Translations under genes and position numbers: made by a program
Source of the DNA: Henckelia pumila
Taxonomy: Eukaryota; Streptophyta; Magnoliopsida; Lamiales; Gesneriaceae
Assembly (NCBI RefSeq): GCF_033568475.1
Contig: NC_133120.1
Location: 88,988,151 to 89,052,150 of the forward strand
Reading direction: 5' to 3'
DNA: 64,000 bases
Shown: positions 22,076 through 32,977 of the stretch, piece by piece
Layout: each line of letters starts with the position of its first letter
How positions within the stretch are numbered: position 1 is the stretch's first letter
Notes under the pieces: model-generated
What the model was told of the DNA's origin: nothing
Database searches by the model: none
Seen by the model: only the letters and a program-made list of their open reading frames with translations

Positions 22076-24400
22076 TTATCCTTGCAGTCCAACTGAAGTC
22101 GAGCACAACTTCAATTTGTCAGTGGTCACCACCTTCGTGAACATATCAGCAGGATTTTTACTTCCAGAAATCTTCTCAAGATTTAAGACTCCATTCACCC
22201 GATCTCTAACGATCCTGATTCCAAGGATTTGTTTTGCAGCACCTAAATCCTTCATAGCAAATTCTATCTTTAGTTTATCAATCTTCTTCAGACAAACTCC
22301 TGCTATCAACATATCATCTACATATACCAGTAGCATGATATAAGAACCATCAAGCTTCACATAACACCAGTGATCAGCATGATACCTCGGGAAACCATCA
22401 TTATTCATTACACCATCAAACTTCTTGTACCACTGTCTTGGAGCTTGTTTGAGACCGTACAAGCTTTTCTGAAGTTTGTTCATCATTTTCTCTTTTTCTC
22501 GTACTTCAAATCCCTGTGATTGATTCATTTTTTCATCTAGCTCATCATGAAGAAACACAGTCTTTACATCTAACTGCTCCAGATGCAAATCTTCTTTTAC
22601 CATCAATCCAAGTACAGTCCTGATAGTAGTTAACTTTACCACCAGAGAGAAAATATCAGTGTAATCAATGACTTCTTTTTCACCTTTTACAGCAAGGATT
22701 TCTTTGTACCGCTTGCTACCATTGTGTTCTAACCGGTACTCCCACTTGCTATGTAAAACCTTTTTACCTTCAGGAAGTTCTGACAACTCCCACATGTGAT
22801 TGGATGACAGTGAATCCATCACATCTTTCATGGCAAACTCCCACTGTTTAAAGGTCTCATAAACATCTGATTTATTTTTCAAAAAATAAACCCGAAATTT
22901 CCTATTCGAATCTTCAACAGTAGTGCCATAATATCTTGAGTGATCTCCAAGGGATGTCACAGGAGATGGTCCACATACATCAGTATGTACCAGCTCCAAA
23001 TCCGCCGATTTCGGTTCTCTAACCTCTTTTGAAAAACTCACATTTTTCTGCTTTCCAAAAAATACAGCTTCACACGGCTTGTGTTCAACGATCTTTAATT
23101 CAGGTAGCTTTCCATTTGAAACAAGCATTTTCATTCCCTTCTCACTCGTATCTCCAAGCCTACTATGCCATAGATTTGCATTAGCTCCAGCATCTACAGC
23201 TGCTAATTTACCTCTTAAACTAGAAGTCATATAGAGTGTTCCAGTTTTCTTTCCTCGAGCAACAATCATGGCTCCTTTGCTCACTTTCCAAGAGCCATCA
23301 CCAAAGGTCACTTTATGGCCTTCGTCATCAAGCTGTCCCACTGAGATCAGATTCCGGGTCAACTTTGGTACATGCCTCACTTTGTTGAGCTTCCAGATGG
23401 ATCCGTTTGACATTTTCAAACTGATATCACCCATACCAGCTATTTCCAACGGTTTTCCATCAGCCAAGAAAACTTTTCCGTAATCACCAGCAATGTAATT
23501 ACTGAATACCTCACGATCACCGGTGGTATGAAATGAAGCTCCCGAATCCATAACCCAAGAATCAATCGGGATTTCCATGGATAGTACTAAGGCATCATGT
23601 ACATCCTCAGTAACAACATTTGCATTATTCTTGGGTGATCTGCAGTCCTTTTTCATGTGACCAGTTTCACCACAGCTCCAGCACTTCACATTCTTTTCAA
23701 ATTTGTTATTGTCTTTTCCATTTTTTGACTTGTATCCACCATGCCATTGGTTAAAACTCTTTTCGCCACTTCTGCCACTTCCTTTGCTTTCGATATTTAG
23801 GGCAGATCTCGATGATGTCGCTTCTCCCGAATCCATCCTGCGAACTTCTTCACCAAGAATTCGATCTCTGACATCATTGAATTGTAATTTTCCCTTTCCA
23901 GCAGAATTACTAACCGCTGCCCGCATTGGCTCCCAAGCATTTGGTAAAGACGCCAAAAGAATAAGTGCTCGAATTTCATCATCAAATTTAATTTCAACCG
24001 ATGTTAGCTGGGAAACAATCGTGTTGAATTCATTGATATGTGCTGCCACCGAAGCACCTTCCTCCATCTTCAAGTTGAATAACTTTTTCATGAGGAAGAC
24101 TTTATTATTTGCTGATGGCTTCTCGTACATGTCCGACAAAATGGACATCATCTCCTCTGTGGTATTTGCCTCCGCCACGTTGTGTGCCACGTTCTTTGTT
24201 AGGGTCAATCGTATTACCTCTAACACTTGTCGGTCAAGAAGCTCCCACTCATCATCCTTCATATTTTTTGGCTTCACCCCAGATAGAGGTTGATGTAGCT
24301 TCTTGCTATACAGATCATCTTTAATCTGTAACCGCCAAAACGTGAAATCTGTACCGTCGAACTTATTGATTCCAGGTCCCGATCCGTCATTTCCGGCCAT
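22076..24400 (-). other. gag-pol remnant of the Tork-like copia element (fossil)
   Basis: One long frame of 774 codons. It begins with a Tnt1/Tork-like gag (KFDGTDFTFWRLQIKDDL), then a CCHC zinc knuckle (CWSCGETGHMKKDC), the aspartic protease site (MDSGASFHTT), and part of the reverse transcriptase with the YVDD box (VYVDDMLIAG). The polyprotein is far shorter than in full-length relatives, which explains why the element looks non-autonomous even though the frame is open. Confidence 0.88.
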
Positions 24401-24527
24401 CGCTTCACCTGCCTTAATAAAATTTCAAAAAATCTTTTCTGATGTGGAAGATCAGACAAAGCTGCAACCACAGAGCATACTCAGATTTTTAAGAAATTTT
24501 TCACCAAGGCTCCCGAACACCGTAACA

Positions 24528-24539
24528 GCTCTGATACCA
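24528..24539 (-). other. tRNA-iMet primer-binding site of the copia element
   Basis: The minus strand reads TGGTATCAGAGC two bases inside the 5' LTR. This is the standard initiator-methionine primer site of plant LTR elements. Confidence 0.88.
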
Positions 24540-24541
24540 GT

Positions 24542-25035
24542 TGTTATGGATTATGTCGAAGCGATCATGACGATAATAATTGCGGAATAAAAATAATCAA
24601 CAAGAACACCAATATTTACGTGGTTCACCCAATATAGGCTACGTCCACGGAGCTGCTGCAAATATTTATAACCGAAGAAATATTACAAGTGTATATAAAA
24701 CACTATATCTCTCACACGATCCCAACCCCCGAGTATTACCGAGAAATAATATTTCTCTAACTCACACAAGAAAAACACTCAAGAAAATACCCAGAAACCC
24801 TTTTGTTTCTTTTTCTCTATTTTTTCTCTATTTAAGAAGCTGCTTTGCTTCTTGCTGGGATACCTCAAATGAGGAATGGGGAGCTCTATTTATAGAGCTC
24901 CCTGTCAATGTGAACAAGGAAAGTTCACCCGAGCTTCTCCATTCAACCTACCATATTTGTCAAATATGGCAACTCATTCTTGATTCAAAGTTGGTCTGCC
25001 ACCACCAATCATATTTTAATATACTTTGACTAACA
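24542..25035 (-). repeat. 5' LTR of the copia element
   Basis: 494 bp, nearly identical to 21511-22005, with the same TGTTA/TAACA tips. Frames read across it are duplicates of those in the other LTR and are not genes. Confidence 0.92.
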
Positions 25036-25040
25036 GGTAT

Positions 25041-26556
25041 AACCTGAAGTACAACAGTCACTAATCGCACTAGACATCGAACAAGTCTGAAGTGCGGATA
25101 GTCGCACCTTGCGACTCAAAGCATCAGCGGTGAGATTAGCAGCTCCCGGATGGTACTTAATTTCGCAATCATAGTCCTTAAGCAAGTTCATCCAACGTCT
25201 CTGCCTCATGTTCAACTCCGCCTGAGTGAACAAATATTTGAGACTCTTATGGTCAGTGAAGATCTCAAATTTCTCGCCATACAGGTAATGACGCCAGATC
25301 TTCAAAGCGAACACAATGGCTGCCAATTCCAAATCATGGACTGGATAGTTGTCTTCGTGAAGCTTCAGCTGTCTAGAAGCGTATGCGATCACATGCCCAT
25401 TCTGAGTCAGGACACAACCTAACCCCTGAAAAGAAGCATCCGTGTAAACCACATACCCTCCAGATCCTGACGATAATGCCAACACCGGCGCAGAAGTCAA
25501 CCGCCGTCGAAGCTCACAGAAATTCTCCTCACACTCGGAGGACCACTCGAAATCCACACCCTTGCGGGTAAGCTGCGTCAAAGGTCGAGCTAACTGAGAG
25601 AAGTTCAGAATGAAGCGACGATAATACCCTGCTAGACCCAGAAAACTACGGATCTCAGCAACTGTCGTCGGACGCGACCAATTAAGTACCGCTTCAATCT
25701 TGCTTGGATCAACAGAAATCCCCTCCCTGGATATGATATGGCCAAGAAAGACCACTCTATCCATCCAAAACTCACACTTGCTCAGCTTGGCGTACAACTG
25801 CTCATCTCGAAGAGTCTGCAGTACTAACCGCAAGTGAGAAACATGCTCTTCCGTATTACGCGAATACACCAAGATGTCGTCAATGAAGACCACGACAAAC
25901 TTGTCCAAATACTCCCTGAAGACACGGTTCATCAGATCCATGAATATAGCCGGCGCATTAGTCAAACCAAATGGCATCACTAGGAACTCGTAATGCCCAT
26001 AGCGAGTACGAAATGCAGTCTTGGCTACGTCCTGATCACGGACTCTCAACTGATGATACCCAGATCTCAAGTCAATCTTGGAGTAAACTGACGTGCCCTG
26101 CAGCTGATCAAACAAGTTATCAATACGTGGCAACGGATACTTGTTCTTCACAGTGACTCGATTCAGCTGCCGATAGTCAATGCACAACCGCATCGACCCA
26201 TCCTTCTTCTTCACGAAAAGAACAGGAGCTCTCCAAGGAGATACACTAGGATGAATGTACCCCTTGTCCAAAAGATTCTGTAGCTAATTCTTCAACTCAC
26301 GCATCTCTGACGGAGCCAGACGATACGGTGCTCTAGAAATACGTGAAGTACCCGGCATCAACTCTATGCCAAACTCGACTTCCCTAACAGGAGGAAAACC
26401 CGGAATCTCATCAGGAAATACATCTGGAAATTCATCCACAACAGGAATGCTCTCTATCCCAATGCTCTCAGCGGACAAATCAACTGCATAGATAAGGTAG
26501 CCTTCCCCGCCAGACTCTAGAGCTCGACAGGCTCTCAAAGCTGATACCAAAGGCAT
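25041..26556 (-). other. Reverse transcriptase and RNase H part of the Tekay-like element (fossil)
   Basis: It holds the end of the protease-RT linker, the RT core ([20 protein letters not shown], then [11 protein letters not shown] with the catalytic DD) and RNase H ([17 protein letters not shown], then ADALSRKV). These are typical Ty3/gypsy chromovirus pol parts. The copia element cuts pol just downstream, in the RNase H to integrase linker. Confidence 0.88.
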
Positions 26557-26586
26557 CGGGGGTCGCGCTCCCTCACCATAGAAAAA

Positions 26587-27966
26587 CTAGCTCTCACTTC
26601 CCTCCGGATGAAAGCGTACTAATCTCTGATAGCAGTCCACTGAAGCTCGATAGGTAGTCAACATATCTATTCCCAGAATGCAATCAAAGTCGTCCATCGC
26701 CAGGACCATGAGATTCGCTAACAGAATGTTCCCTTCGAACTCTAAAGGGCAACCCATCACTAGACGCTTAGCCAAAGCAGATTGGCCCGTCGGAGTAGAA
26801 ACAGACATCACTACGTCTAGTGCAATGCATGGTAACTTATGCCTCTTAACAAAACGTGCAGAAATGAAAGAATGAAATGCACCAGTGTCAATAAGTACAA
26901 GAGCAGGTATACCATAAAGCAGAAATGTACCTGCGATGACTTTCTCATTCTCCTCCACTGCCTGATCATGTCTCAGGGCAAATACCTGGCCAGAAGCTCG
27001 TGGCCTCAAATGAGAACTCCCAGCAGACTGTCCCTGCGACCTCTGCTGTACGGTGGCCTGAGAACCAGATTCAGAACCAGATCCAGAACCGCCTCCCCCA
27101 GATAGTGGACAATCTCTCCGGATATGACCAGTCTCTCCACAACGGAAACAAGCTCCAGAAGCTCTACGGCACTTGTCGGATGGATGGTTCTTCCCACAGT
27201 GATCACACTTGTCCTTCTTACCGAAATGGACAACACCTCCAGAACCAGAGGAAGAAGTAGATCCAGACTTCTTGAAAAATTGGGCACGGGGACCCAAAGA
27301 ACTAGCAGGCCTCGACTGAGGGAAAGACCTGTTCCGCCGAATGATGTCCTTTGCTTGGTGACAACGGCTCACCAAACCTTCATAGGACATGTCGTCGCCA
27401 ACCGCCACACGGTCATGGATCTCAGGGTTAAGGCCCTGAAGGAATAGATTATACTTCATCTCTGAGCTATCAGCAATCTCGGGGCAATAGGATAGCAGAT
27501 CAAAGAACCTCTGCTGATACTCATCGATAGACATGGCTCCCTGTCGCAGACTTAGTAGCTCGCCTGCCTTCGACTGACGGAGTGCAGGAGGAAAATACCG
27601 CTTTTGAAAAGCTGTGTGGAACTCGGCCCAGGTGGCCACTCCTCTCGCCGCAATAAAGGGTGTAGAAGTAAACCTCCACCACCTACGGGCTCGCCCATCC
27701 AGAAGATAGCCAAGGGTCTCCATCTTCTACTCCTCGGTGCAGTGGAAAGTCTGAAAAGTCGTCTCCATGCGGTCTAACCAGTTCTCCGCATCCTCCGGAG
27801 ACTCACCTCCAACTAAGGGCTTAGGACCCATAGCTAAGAATCGATGCACAGTGAAACGCTTGTCGTCATGATGACGATGACGACGTTCTCGACGAGGCTC
27901 CCGGTCGGCATCACCCCAACGCCCACCAATACTGCCATGAGAACTCCGGTCGTCACGATTTGTCAT
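26587..27966 (-). other. gag and protease part of the Tekay-like element (fossil)
   Basis: It starts close to the primer site with a charged N-terminus (REPRRERRHRHHDDKRFT). A retrotransposon gag core (LLDGRARRWWRF) and a zinc-knuckle region (CFRCGETGHIRRDCP preceded by CDHCGKNHPSDKC) follow. Then comes the aspartic protease site LIDTGAFHSFIS. The element shows a few breaks overall. Confidence 0.85.
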
Positions 27967-28015
27967 CTACAAAAATACCTCATGATGAGACTAAATCCCA
28001 AGAATTCTTTTGCAT

Positions 28016-28027
28016 GCTCTGATACCA
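28016..28027 (-). other. tRNA-iMet primer-binding site of the Tekay-like element
   Basis: The minus strand reads TGGTATCAGAGC four bases inside the 5' LTR. It is the same primer class as in the nested copia element. Confidence 0.88.
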
Positions 28028-28031
28028 TAAA

Positions 28032-29371
28032 TGTAGTGACCCTTACCCGGATCACCTACTAAATAGAACTTAGGCATGCAATTAACTTAATTAAACAGAT
28101 ATCAGAATAAAACTGCGGAAATCATAAACATTATACAATCCCAAGTAAAGGAATCTGTAATTTATCCAAATAATATACAACCAAATCGAATAGCTGTATA
28201 AACCCAAACAACAGTAATAAAACCTAGACGAAGCTCCAGCTGGCCAACCACTGACTAGCCCCTCCTGGATCCACCCTCCTCGTCCAATCGTAAACCTGCC
28301 CCATGGAATAGGGTGTCCAGAAACACAGAGTACGAGACGTGAGCATAAAACACTCAGTACGAGAGTATGAGTATACATGCATGCAAAGTGAACTCCCTAA
28401 AAACTCGAGGTCAAGGATCAGATAACAGAGACAGACCGGACCCTGGTATGTAGCACGCTGTGCCGTCGCTTCAGAAGGTGGCTCCCATACCGAGATAACC
28501 GTGGATACGCCGAACCCAAATCGATGGAAGTCCATCCACTAACAGGATAGGGTACAACCCTACTAACAGACATCTCAAAAGAGATACAGCAAGATGCAAA
28601 TGAATGCAGCATAATATCATGGCATATAAATCATGCAGTCACATAATACATGCATACTCAGTCAGGATATCTCGAACAGTACTTCCGTACCTCAAAACAG
28701 TGCAAGCTCTACCAACTCTAGGTCCACGCCTATAGTCAGCTCTACACTGCCAAATGATACTACTATCATTAAAGTGCTTTAAAGTCTTAACTAAGCTATT
28801 GCATACTCCTAAATATTTATAGGAAGCAAAAGTTATACCTTCGTCTGTCGTTAGCCCTTTGATGTCGATGCCTCCAGAACTTGGGCACAACTCCACTACG
28901 ACTACCGAACGCCTCGCCGACCGCCGGGTCAAGCCTAGGAAGGCTAGAACAACTCGAATAGACTAGAAAGGAGAGGGAAACACTCGGAATTGGAAATTGG
29001 AAATGAAGCCTCGGCCCTCTATTTATAGACAACGATCGGAACTTCCGATCCTCGATCGGAACGTTCGAACCTCGATCGGAACATCCGATCCTGCCATCGG
29101 AGCTTCCGAAGATCCTGATCTGCTACGTGTCAAAATATCACTTGTTGAATCCGGATAGGGTGATCGGAGCTTCCGGTCCTGATCGGAGCTTCCGATCTAA
29201 CCACACGTCATGGATGACGTAATATCATCGGTGCCTCCGATCGCTCATCGGAGCTTCCGATCCTGTTCGGAGCTTCCGATCGTGCCTTCGGAGCTTCCGA
29301 TCCGTCCGATACCCAATTTATTTAATTAGCATTAATCCTTTAATTACTCAATTAGGGTACGAGCTACTACA
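28032..29371 (-). repeat. 5' LTR of the Tekay-like element
   Basis: 1340 bp, colinear with 18567-19887. Its palindrome array (29033-29303) has one unit more, which accounts for the length difference of about 20 bp. Confidence 0.92.
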
Positions 29372-29376
29372 TTTTA

Positions 29377-29580
29377 TATAAAGTAATTAATACAAAAAAA
29401 ATTCACAACTTTTATTAAAAAAATACATTTATCACAATAAAATTTAAAATAAAATATTAATTTTTCAGGCCCGCGGGCCAACCCAGGTCGTGGCAGGCCA
29501 ACCCGCGCGGGTCACTGGACTAGGCGGGTTGGCCCATCTAGGCCCACATTTTGATGGGTTGAAAAAATTTCAACCCAACC
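29377..29580. repeat. Right half of the GC-rich foldback element
   Basis: The AT-rich core continues, then GGCCCGCGGGCCAACCC and GGCGGGTTGGCCC motifs mirror those at 18290-18466. The element was split by the chromovirus at the TTTTA target. Confidence 0.6.
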
Positions 29581-29618
29581 CACTTAAATTGTATATGGAA
29601 ACTAGATTCTGTAGATTC

Positions 29619-29778
29619 AACGATATAAAAACTATGTCATGTTCTCCCTCCTTCAGGTCCCTGCCGCTCGTGCACATCCTCGATTTACCCTCCGCATGAG
29701 CCAATGGGCCTGTAATTCATGTGGAATGGGGTCCCCTTCAGGGTCAACCTTTTTTTTTTAAACGATATAAAAACTATG
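29619..29778 (+). mobile_element. Short retroposed insert with 18-bp target-site duplication
   Basis: A 124-bp insert (29637-29760) ends in a run of ten T and is flanked by perfect 18-bp direct repeats that begin AACGATATAAAA (29619-29636 and 29761-29778). Long perfect duplications of this kind are made by LINE-type target-primed integration, so this is a SINE or a truncated retroposed RNA. I do not recognise the source sequence (it includes GAATGGGGTCCCCTTCAGGG). Confidence 0.7.
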
Positions 29779-30960
29779 CGCAAAATTAAAAGTATTCGAA
29801 AAATATTAATATCGTCTCTTTGAAAATTAACCTAACAAAACATATAATATAATATATATACACACGACTTTTTATCCATGAAGTGGATATGTAAATGAAT
29901 ACCAATATAGGGGATTTGATAATGTGAAGAAATTTAGCGTAATTACATATTCGAACCCAAAAAATATCGGAAATGGACCCAAGTTATATTTGAAATTTAA
30001 TTCAAATTTGGACGAATTTTAACCTGATGGCCACTTTTTAACTATTGTAGTCTGTTTTTTTCAACAAAAAAAAAAACTATTGTAGTCTGTAGACGTTGAG
30101 CTAAAAAAAAACTAATGTAGACGTTTTTAGAAGATATCTTACACATATTTATTATTATTATTATTTTGAATGGACAAAAAAAAACTATATAATAGTTCAA
30201 TATATTTTTAAAATATGGTATGATGAGACCCCGTTAACTTTAGAATTAAATATACTTCGTTTTGGGTTTTTAACTATACACTTTACAAAGTCACCTCTTA
30301 TTCATAATATTAAATAATATGGACATTTTAAAAATTAATTTAATGAAAAATAATATAGAATGAATGTAATAATATAATAAACCAAAAAACATAATTTTGA
30401 TTGTGAAAACTAAAAATTTTAAAGTTTATTCCATGTATTTAGAACTAAAATCGATAGGATTAACCAAAGGAAATTCTTAATGTAATGATACTAAAACTTT
30501 TGCTTAAAAAAACTAATATAAATAAAAAAAAACCATTTTTTAGGCGTGGTTACGTTTGTTCTAAAAATCTATTATAAATAAAAACTCATTAATGATAGAA
30601 CGTAAAATAAAATAAAAAAATTTCTATATCCAAAGAAAAATTACACTAGTAACATATTTTTATGCTAATAATATAATCGATTTGGTCGAGTTTATTTTTT
30701 ATCCAAAACTTGAATAATTTAATTTTTTCATTTGAATAATTTTAAATACAATTCAATCCGTGATTTGACTCAAAATCGATCCAAAGTTCCAAACCACGTA
30801 CTTCGATTTTTTTTTAAAGTTGGATTATTTCCGAACACTTCTTATTACAAAACCTTTTTCTAAAAATTTTAAATATGATTTTGGTGCCATATGGTATAAT
30901 GGCATCGATGTAAAATAAGGTAACCCTCAAGGGCTGCCATGTCAATCCGTTTCCTCGTAC
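29779..30960. other. AT-rich spacer upstream of the bL19m gene
   Basis: No gene is seen. The sequence is AT-rich with many A and T runs. The promoter of the bL19m gene should lie at its right end. Confidence 0.5.
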
Positions 30961-30986
30961 ACTGAAAACTCCTCCGTATTCTTGAT

Positions 30987-30994
30987 TAGGGTTT
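30987..30994. promoter_or_regulatory. Telo-box-like motif in the bL19m leader or promoter
   Basis: TAGGGTTT, the complement of the telo box AAACCCTA, lies about 120 bases before the start codon and just before a 5'-UTR intron (about 31010-31099, AAG|GTTCG to TTCAG|G). Telo boxes are well known near the start of plant ribosomal-protein genes. The transcription start is not known, so it may lie in promoter or leader. Confidence 0.4.
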
Positions 30995-31115
30995 TGATCT
31001 TACAGCAAGGTTCGTTATTTTTTCGAAATGATTTGCCTCTGCAGCTGTTACTGGTCTATCTAATGAATCGAACCCTTGATTTCATTTTTGCCCATTCAGG
31101 TTTTGATTTGGAGCA

Positions 31116-32977
31116 ATGCAATCTCTGTTCGGTAAGCTTCGATTTTTGTCGCGTCTAAGGGTCGACAATCTGAAAAATGTTGACTTGAGGACAGTATGTT
31201 TTGAGTCGAAATTCCTGTCGAATTTGGATAATCAGGCGCCGCGATTCAATTATCAGCTTCATTCCAGCTCGGCATTCTTCTTGGTATGTGTTGATTATTG
31301 ATATACTCGTCAGTGCTCGCTGAATGCTGATTGTCCTTTGATGTCGTTTATTGGAGTCGTACTCCTAGAGTTATTCATTTGGTCGATTCAGTAAAGTATA
31401 AATCCAGAAGTTTGTGAGATGGGCATAATGACGCTGCCAGCTTAGTATAATTAGAATGTGAGCCTTGGATACAAAAGTCGAGGTTATTTATTCATTAGAC
31501 CAAATTGACTGAGTATAGTATTATATCGTGTAAATCTGGTGTCTTTGATGTATTTGAGCTTCTATTGTTCACTCTCTTAATGTTGATCACGGAGATTTCG
31601 GCACTTGTTTGTATCTGGCCATTTGGTTTTCTGATTCTGATGAAAGAGTTCTTGTTCCAGGATAGAAAAATTGGCACTATAACTTCATCTCCAAAGTTTT
31701 CTTCACATGATGGAATAGGTCTAAACTCATGCTTGAATCAATCATCTTCAATGGTATTTGCCTCACCAACAAGGAATATTACAACTGTTGGATCTGCTTC
31801 TGAAGATGCATCCCAATCTGGTGACGTGCCTCAGCGCATCAAATTCAAGAGGCTGGATAAAACAGCCAGGCACATTATGCAGGCACTATTTGCGAAATTT
31901 TCACTCTATTATTTTCCTTTTTAATTTCATGATATGGTAGAAATTATTCCGTGGTGGCTACATTATTTTCTCGATACAAACTGCAGATAGTTGATAAAGA
32001 AGCAGTTGAGGATGTGAAATCAAATCGAGAGATACCCGATGTCAGGCCAGGTTATATTGTCCAGCTTAAAGTGGTACTGGTTTTCCCCTCAGAATGGTCA
32101 TGATAGTGCATTTTTTACATTCTCTATCTTTTAAGGCTTTGTTTGTTTTCTTATGACCTTGCCATGGTAGGAAGTACCAGAAAACAAGAGACGTACGTCA
32201 ATCATAAAAGGTATTGTTATAGCTAGACGAAATGCTGGTCTAAATACGACTTTCAGAATAAGAAGACTTGTTGCAGGAATTGGCATTGAATCTCTATACC
32301 ATTTGTGAGTATGCATTTCCGGGTTGTAAACCCTTCATTTGGTTATTTTTCGAATACACTGTCATTGCTTGTTTTGGGAGTGCTTATCAGGGAATAGGTA
32401 GTAAATTTCTCAGAGTGGTGCAAAGTATGAGGAACTTACTAGTCAAGATCCTCACTCCTCGCCACCGTTACACCTGTTATCACCTGTTCTCTTTTGGAAC
32501 GATTTCTCAGAATTCATATATGTTCTTGGCGTTTGTACTTCCACAAGAGGCACACAAAAAATATGATTAAATCATTAATAGAAGTCTGAAGTATTTGCAT
32601 AAAACGAACTTCGTAGAACCCCTTGATCTAAAGTTTTTTTGTTACATTCTTTCTCGCTCTCTGATGATATTCTGTACAATTGATTTTATTAATAGAAGTC
32701 TGAAGTATTTGCATAACACGAACTTCGTAGAACCCCTTGATCTAAAGTTTTTTTTGTTACATTGTTTCCCGCTCTCTGACGATATTCTGTAGAATTGATT
32801 TTATAAACTTCCTCATCAGTTATCTTTCTCTGATACCACCACGAGTTAGCGGCTAAATGAATGGGTGATGACAGGTATTCTCCCAATATAAAGGAGATAA
32901 AGGTGTTGGACAAGAAGAAAGTGAGGAGAGCCAAGCTTTACTATCTCAGAGATAAAATGAATGCCCTTAAAAAGTAG
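31116..32977 (+). CDS. Mitochondrial large-subunit ribosomal protein bL19m
   Basis: Five exons: 31116-31283, 31661-31882, 31987-32073, 32171-32304, 32875-32977, giving 237 residues. bL19 sits at the subunit interface of the bacterial-type mitoribosome. The L19 domain runs from about 118 to the C-terminus ([68 protein letters not shown]). The 110-residue N-terminus is basic at first ([14 protein letters not shown]) and suits a mitochondrial presequence. The sequence matches the mitochondrial rather than the plastid L19 branch. The second intron appears to start with GC instead of GT (ATGCAG|GCACTA). A 5'-UTR intron is likely. Confidence 0.9.
32574..32804. repeat. 114-bp tandem duplication in the last bL19m intron
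   Basis: Two head-to-tail copies start at 32574 and 32688, with only a few differences. It lies wholly in the intron between exons 4 and 5. Confidence 0.85.

Larger units (their letters stand above)
21511..25035 (-). mobile_element. Ty1/copia element, Tork-like, nested in the chromovirus (fossil)
   Basis: A 3.5-kb element with LTRs at 21511-22005 and 24542-25035 and a perfect 5-bp target-site duplication GGTAT at 21506-21510 and 25036-25040. It has a tRNA-iMet-type primer site (24528-24539) and a polypurine tract next to the 3' LTR. The LTRs differ at only about five or six positions by eye (about 1 percent), so it is younger than its host element. It is much shorter than a full-length Tork element and looks non-autonomous. 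Confidence 0.92.
18567..29371 (-). mobile_element. Ty3/gypsy chromovirus, Tekay/Del-like (fossil), with a nested copia element
   Basis: It has two LTRs (3' LTR at 18567-19887, 5' LTR at 28032-29371) and a 5-bp target-site duplication TTTTA at 18562-18566 and 29372-29376. The primer-binding site is tRNA-iMet type (28016-28027) and a polypurine tract lies beside the 3' LTR. Order on the minus strand is gag, protease, RT, RNase H, integrase, chromodomain. Net length without the nested element (21511-25040) is about 7.3 kb. The LTRs differ by roughly 2 percent by eye plus one 20-bp length difference, so the insertion is young to moderate in age. It is broken, by the copia insertion and a few other breaks. 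Confidence 0.92.

Noticed and set aside
23703-24293. 196-codon plus-strand frame inside the copia element
   Set aside because: Antisense shadow of the gag region; composition mirrors the sense frame.
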